Assembly: GCF_030546695.1 (NCBI RefSeq)
Contig: NZ_JAUOTP010000012.1
Span: forward strand, 62,001 to 126,000
Length of the DNA stretch: 64,000 bases
Source: Sphingomonas natans
GTDB lineage: Bacteria > Pseudomonadota > Alphaproteobacteria > Sphingomonadales > Sphingomonadaceae
Direction: 5' to 3'
Below are positions 61,901 through 64,000 of the stretch, piece by piece. Position 1 is the stretch's first letter. Each line of letters starts with the position of its first letter. A program made the translations under genes and the position numbers. The notes under the pieces were generated by a model. That model had not been told where the DNA came from. It worked only from the letters and a program-made list of their open reading frames with translations, and did not search any database.

Positions 61901-62086
61901 GGTCTCGGCGACGGTCTCGGACGAGGCGCCCGGATATTGCGCGCTGACCGTCACGGTCGGCGGCACGATGTCCGGATATTGCGAGATGGGCAGCGCGAAA
62001 TAGGCGAGCGCGCCGACGATGGTGATGACGACCGCGATCACCGCGGCGAAGATCGGCCGCGTGATGAAGAAGCGCGAGAAGCGCAT
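58910..62086 (-). CDS. RND multidrug efflux pump inner membrane transporter (HAE1 type)
   Basis: The 1058-residue pump has the AcrB-type layout: TM1 FFITRPIFAAVIAVVITIVGALAYFALPISQYPDIVPPTV, two large periplasmic loops and twelve helices. Conserved Asp pair GIVVDDAIVVVENVERNLE in TM4 and LVVLIALAAKNAILVVEFA in TM10 supply proton-relay residues. It exports drugs or lipophilic compounds with the adaptor and channel encoded on either side. The gene order is small protein, adaptor, pump, channel. Confidence 0.96.
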   Translation of the reverse strand: MRFSRFFITRPIFAAVIAVVITIVGALAYFALPISQYPDIVPPTVTVSAQYPGASSETVAETVAAPIEQEINGVDNMLYQSSQSTGDGKLTITVTFKIGTDLDAAQVLVQNRVAVALPRLPEDVQRFGVVTKKTSPDFLMVVNLVSPDDSLDRGYISNYALTQVRDRLARIDGVGDVQLFGSRDFSMRVWIDPNRAAALDLTPGEIVAALRAQNVQVASGAIGAPPYAQGNAFQLSVETQGRLTEPQQFADVIIRTDADGRQVRVGDVARVELGAQDYGSNTYLSGKPTVIVAVFQRPGSNALAAAQGVSAAMEEMKAKFPKGLGYSVIYNPTEFIAQSIDAVKHTLFEAVILVVLVILVFLQKWRAAIIPVVAIPVSLIGTFAVLAAVGYSLNNLSLFGMVLAIGIVVDDAIVVVENVERNLEHGLSPLEAARKSMDEVSTALVAIVLVLCAVFIPTLFLTGLSGAFYRQFAVTISTATIISLLLSLTLSPALAAMLLRPREDVSGGPRWKRILSDAGDRFNRGFERMSEGYAKLTRKLVLMPKRMMIAYAGLIAVTGAVFWVTPTGFVPAQDQGYFLTVIQLPPGSSVERTDAVMKKVAQRILPLAGVKGAVMLAGFDGPSQTLAPNSAAAYIPLKSFADREKLGVTLGSIMAEAGKATADINEARLLMIPPPLIQGIGSAGGYRLMIQDKGGNGYKKLGETSFGLIGKANQTPGLKQIYTFFDTATPRIFADIDRRKANLIGLPPERVFEALQVYLGSTFVNDFNLLGRTYRVTAQADARFRNTTADIANLKTRSASGAMVPIGSVATFQDKSGPYRVVRYNLFPAVEVDGDTAPGVSSGQALGTMEKLAAETLPASYDSEWTGIAYQQKSAGNSSALVFGMAVVFVFLVLAAQYESLTLPLAIILIVPMCLLAAMTGVNIRGMDNNVLTQIGLVVLIALAAKNAILVVEFARQAEEEDGLSPVDAAVRAAKDRLRPILMTSFAFILGAVPLVLAKGAGSELRQALGTAVFSGMIGVTGFGLIFTPTFYVVCRGLAQRLERRRPGAAPAALQPAE

Positions 62087-62144
62087 GATGTGTCTCCGGG
62101 ATGGAGGGCGCCTCTCAGCGCGAGATGGGCGTGTGCCTGCCGCT

Positions 62145-62212
62145 CGCCCTGGGCTGGTTGAGCACCGTCCTTCCGGGGGAAAAGGAGGACGGTGCTCGAC
62201 AAGCCCAGGGCG
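62145..62212. repeat. Inverted-repeat element between adaptor and pump genes
   Basis: CGCCCTGGGCT at 62145-62155 pairs with AGCCCAGGGCG at 62202-62212, and GAGCACCGTCC at 62160-62170 pairs with GGACGGTGCTC at 62187-62197. A long hairpin with a 16-nt loop results. It is of the same type as the elements at 57.2 and 58.8 kb. Confidence 0.75.
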
Positions 62213-62227
62213 AACGGATCGGTGGCG

Positions 62228-63484
62228 TTACCGCGCGAAGGTCGCCTCGGCGGCCGCCGCGGGGGCGGCTTCGGTCGTGGTCGCGGTGGCCTGTTCGGGG
62301 ACGATCCGGCCGGGCGACGCGGTGACCTTTGCGCCGGGGACCGCGACCTGCGTGCCGGCGATGACGACGCGGTCGCCGGCGGCGAGGCCGGTGCGGATGA
62401 TGCGCAGCCCCTCGATCACGGGGCCGAGCGTCACCGGCTTGGCCGCGACCGTGCCGCCGGCGTCGACGACAAGGAGGGTCTTGCGCGCCTGATCGGTCTG
62501 GATCGCGGCATCGGGGACGAGCATCGCCTTGACCGTGCCGCTATGGCCGAGCCGCATGTTGCCGAACATGCCGGGGGTCAGGAAATAGTCCGGATTGGCG
62601 AGCACGGCGCGGCCGCGGATCGTGCCGGAGCGCGTATCGAGCCGGTTGTCAGTGAAATCGAGGCGCCCTTTCCAGCGATAGCCGCTCTCGTCCTGGAGCT
62701 GGATCTCGACCGGCTGCGCGCCGCCCGTCTGGCGATCGCGCTGCGCCTTCAGATAGAGCGCTTCCGAGCCGTCGAAGGAGAAATAGATCGGGTCGAGCGC
62801 GTTAATCGTGGTCAGCAACGTGCCGGCCCCATTGTCGCCGCCGGCGACGAGATTGCCCGCGTCGATCCGCCGATCCGAGATGCGCCCCGCTATCGGCGCG
62901 CGGACGGTCGTGAATTCCAGATCGAGCGCGCGCGAGCGAACGCGCGCGGTGGCGGCGGCGAGACCCGCTTCGGCCGCCTGGAGGCGCGCCTTGATCGCAT
63001 CGATCTCGCCCGCCGAGACCGCCTCGTCGCCCGCGAGCCGGTTGACGCGGCCGAGATCGGCGCGGGCGAGCGCGACGGTGCTGGCGGCGCTCGCCGCATT
63101 GGCGCGCGCCTCGGCGAGCGCGGCCGCGAACGGGCGCTGGTCGATCGTGAACAGCAATTGCCCGGCGCGGACGATGTCGCCGTCCTTGAAGTGGACGCCC
63201 GTCACGGCGCCTGAGACGCGCGGGCGGATCTCGACCGTGCGGCTGGGGGCGAAGCGGCCGACATAATCATCCCACTGGCTGACGTCGCGGACGAGCGGCG
63301 CGGCGACGCTGACGGTGGGCGGCGGCGCGGTCGCTTCGGCGGGCGCGCCGCGGTGGAGCAGGCTGTAGCCGCCGAACGCGACGGCGGCCGCCGCGACGCC
63401 GAGCGCGCCGTTGCGCCGCCAATTGCGCGGGCGCCTGTCCGACGCGTCCGCCTCGACCGTGGCGATGCGGGTTTCCATGTTCAT
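62228..63484 (-). CDS. RND efflux periplasmic adaptor (membrane fusion protein)
   Basis: The 418-residue protein has one N-terminal membrane anchor (GALGVAAAAVAFGGYSLL), a lipoyl-type domain (VEIRPRVSGAVTGVHFKDGDIVRAGQLLFTIDQRPF), an alpha-hairpin (SAASTVALARADLGRVNRLAGDEAVSAGEIDAIKARL) and beta-barrel domains. This is the AcrA/MexA plan. The ATG at 63484 overlaps the stop of the preceding small gene (ATGA). An extension to 63775 in the same frame is not adaptor-like. Confidence 0.93.
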   Translation of the reverse strand: MNMETRIATVEADASDRRPRNWRRNGALGVAAAAVAFGGYSLLHRGAPAEATAPPPTVSVAAPLVRDVSQWDDYVGRFAPSRTVEIRPRVSGAVTGVHFKDGDIVRAGQLLFTIDQRPFAAALAEARANAASAASTVALARADLGRVNRLAGDEAVSAGEIDAIKARLQAAEAGLAAATARVRSRALDLEFTTVRAPIAGRISDRRIDAGNLVAGGDNGAGTLLTTINALDPIYFSFDGSEALYLKAQRDRQTGGAQPVEIQLQDESGYRWKGRLDFTDNRLDTRSGTIRGRAVLANPDYFLTPGMFGNMRLGHSGTVKAMLVPDAAIQTDQARKTLLVVDAGGTVAAKPVTLGPVIEGLRIIRTGLAAGDRVVIAGTQVAVPGAKVTASPGRIVPEQATATTTEAAPAAAAEATFAR

Positions 63485-63888
63485 GCCGCGATCCTCTGGC
63501 GGCGCGTGCTGCGGCGCGTGGCGATGCTCGCGAGCATCGTCTCGAACTGATCGAGGCTGAAGCCGGCGGCGATGAAGCGGCCGATCTCGGATGCGGGCAG
63601 CAGATAGCCGTGATGCCAGGCCTGGACCGCGGTCTGGCGCAGCGCCTCGAGCCGCGGATCGGCGAGCTTGGAGCTGCTGCCGAGCCCGAACAGGCTGCCG
63701 AGCGCGCGCGACAGGCGGCCGGGCTCGCCGAGGCTCGCCAGCGTGTCCTTCGCGGAGAGCGCGATCACGCTCCACTCGAGGCCCGAAAAGCCGGTGCCGG
63801 CGCCCTGGGCGGGCGTCTTCGCGACGGTTTCGGCGGGCAGGTACGGCACGCCGCCGGCAAATGCCTGATTGAGATCCATATAGGCCAT
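63481..63888 (-). CDS. Hypothetical protein, first gene of RND operon
   Basis: The 135-residue protein starts MAYMDLNQAFAGGVPYLPAE and includes WSVIALSAKDTLASLGEPGRLSRALGSLFGLG and a C-terminal amphipathic helix (ASEIGRFIAAGFSLDQFETMLASIA). No signal peptide or known family was recognised. AGGGGACC lies just upstream of the ATG at 63888. It is coupled to the adaptor gene by a 4-nt overlap, so it may be a pump accessory or local regulator; that is inference. Confidence 0.68.
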   Translation of the reverse strand: MAYMDLNQAFAGGVPYLPAETVAKTPAQGAGTGFSGLEWSVIALSAKDTLASLGEPGRLSRALGSLFGLGSSSKLADPRLEALRQTAVQAWHHGYLLPASEIGRFIAAGFSLDQFETMLASIATRRSTRRQRIAA

Positions 63889-64000
63889 GGTCGGTCCCCT
63901 GTTCTTGGGCGTTCTTTGGGCGCGGCCGGGCGACAGCGGACGCGCCTCGCGCCCGCTCGCCGTCATCGGACGCGAGATTGTGGTGCCCGACGACCGCGCA

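Noticed and set aside
59396-62161. A 921-codon open frame on the + strand opposite the RND pump gene
   Set aside because: Charged low-complexity translation complementary to a canonical AcrB-type gene.
1-64000. CRISPR arrays, rRNA genes, replication origin, prophage structural genes
   Set aside because: No regularly spaced direct repeats, no rRNA sequence, no origin-like repeats and no phage structural proteins were seen.

Overview
The window is high-GC chromosomal DNA from an alphaproteobacterium, most likely a sphingomonad. The basis is codon use, several large TonB-dependent receptors, a yajC-secD-secF operon, a split Wzz/tyrosine-kinase exopolysaccharide operon, and GC-rich inverted repeats in the spacers. 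It contains about 51 credible protein genes, one intact tRNA, one IS110-type insertion sequence, several degraded genes and a tRNA-bounded genomic island.

Layout. 0-9.5 kb is ordinary core: an XpaC/TelA pair, methyltransferases, a CHASE3-GAF-GGDEF diguanylate cyclase, typA, two thioesterases coupled to an EVE-domain protein, and a UBP zinc-finger protein. 9.6-12.1 kb holds a coupled acyltransferase/membrane hydrolase pair. 12.2-22.6 kb looks like a phosphate-limitation and membrane-lipid region: a TonB receptor, PhoD phosphatase, phosphatidylserine decarboxylase, class III aminotransferase, a PmtA-like methyltransferase with a small His-rich membrane protein, and a PlcP-like phospholipase gene overlapping a GT4 glycosyltransferase. 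Sequences matching the PhoB box (two TGTCA-type half-sites 11 bp apart) lie upstream of phoD, of the TonB receptor, and as three sites in the divergent pmtA/plcP promoter.

22.7-37.2 kb is a genomic island. An intact tRNA-Pro(GGG) at its right end and a 54-bp imperfect copy (51/54) of the 3' half of that tRNA at its left end form the expected att pair. Its cargo is an Lrp/AsnC regulator, a TonB receptor, two tandem amidohydrolases, an M20-like protein lacking key metal ligands, a large M14 peptidase and a YitT membrane protein, which together read as a peptide-scavenging set. The right end is decayed: an IS110-type element, a receptor 3' remnant and a frameshifted DNA-glycosylase-like pseudogene. 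No integrase was found.

37.4-41.7 kb is core again (yajC-secDF, dienelactone hydrolase, aroQ). 41.7-48.3 kb is an exopolysaccharide locus: a WecG glycosyltransferase with a disrupted 5' end and a TPR lipoprotein on one strand, and Wza-like, barrel, Wzz and BY-kinase genes overlapping by 4 nt on the other. 48.3-57 kb holds a MATE exporter, fatty acid desaturase, M24 peptidase, hybrid histidine kinase, a small secreted protein and an amino acid permease. 57.3-63.9 kb is a four-gene RND efflux operon whose spacers contain GC-rich inverted-repeat elements.
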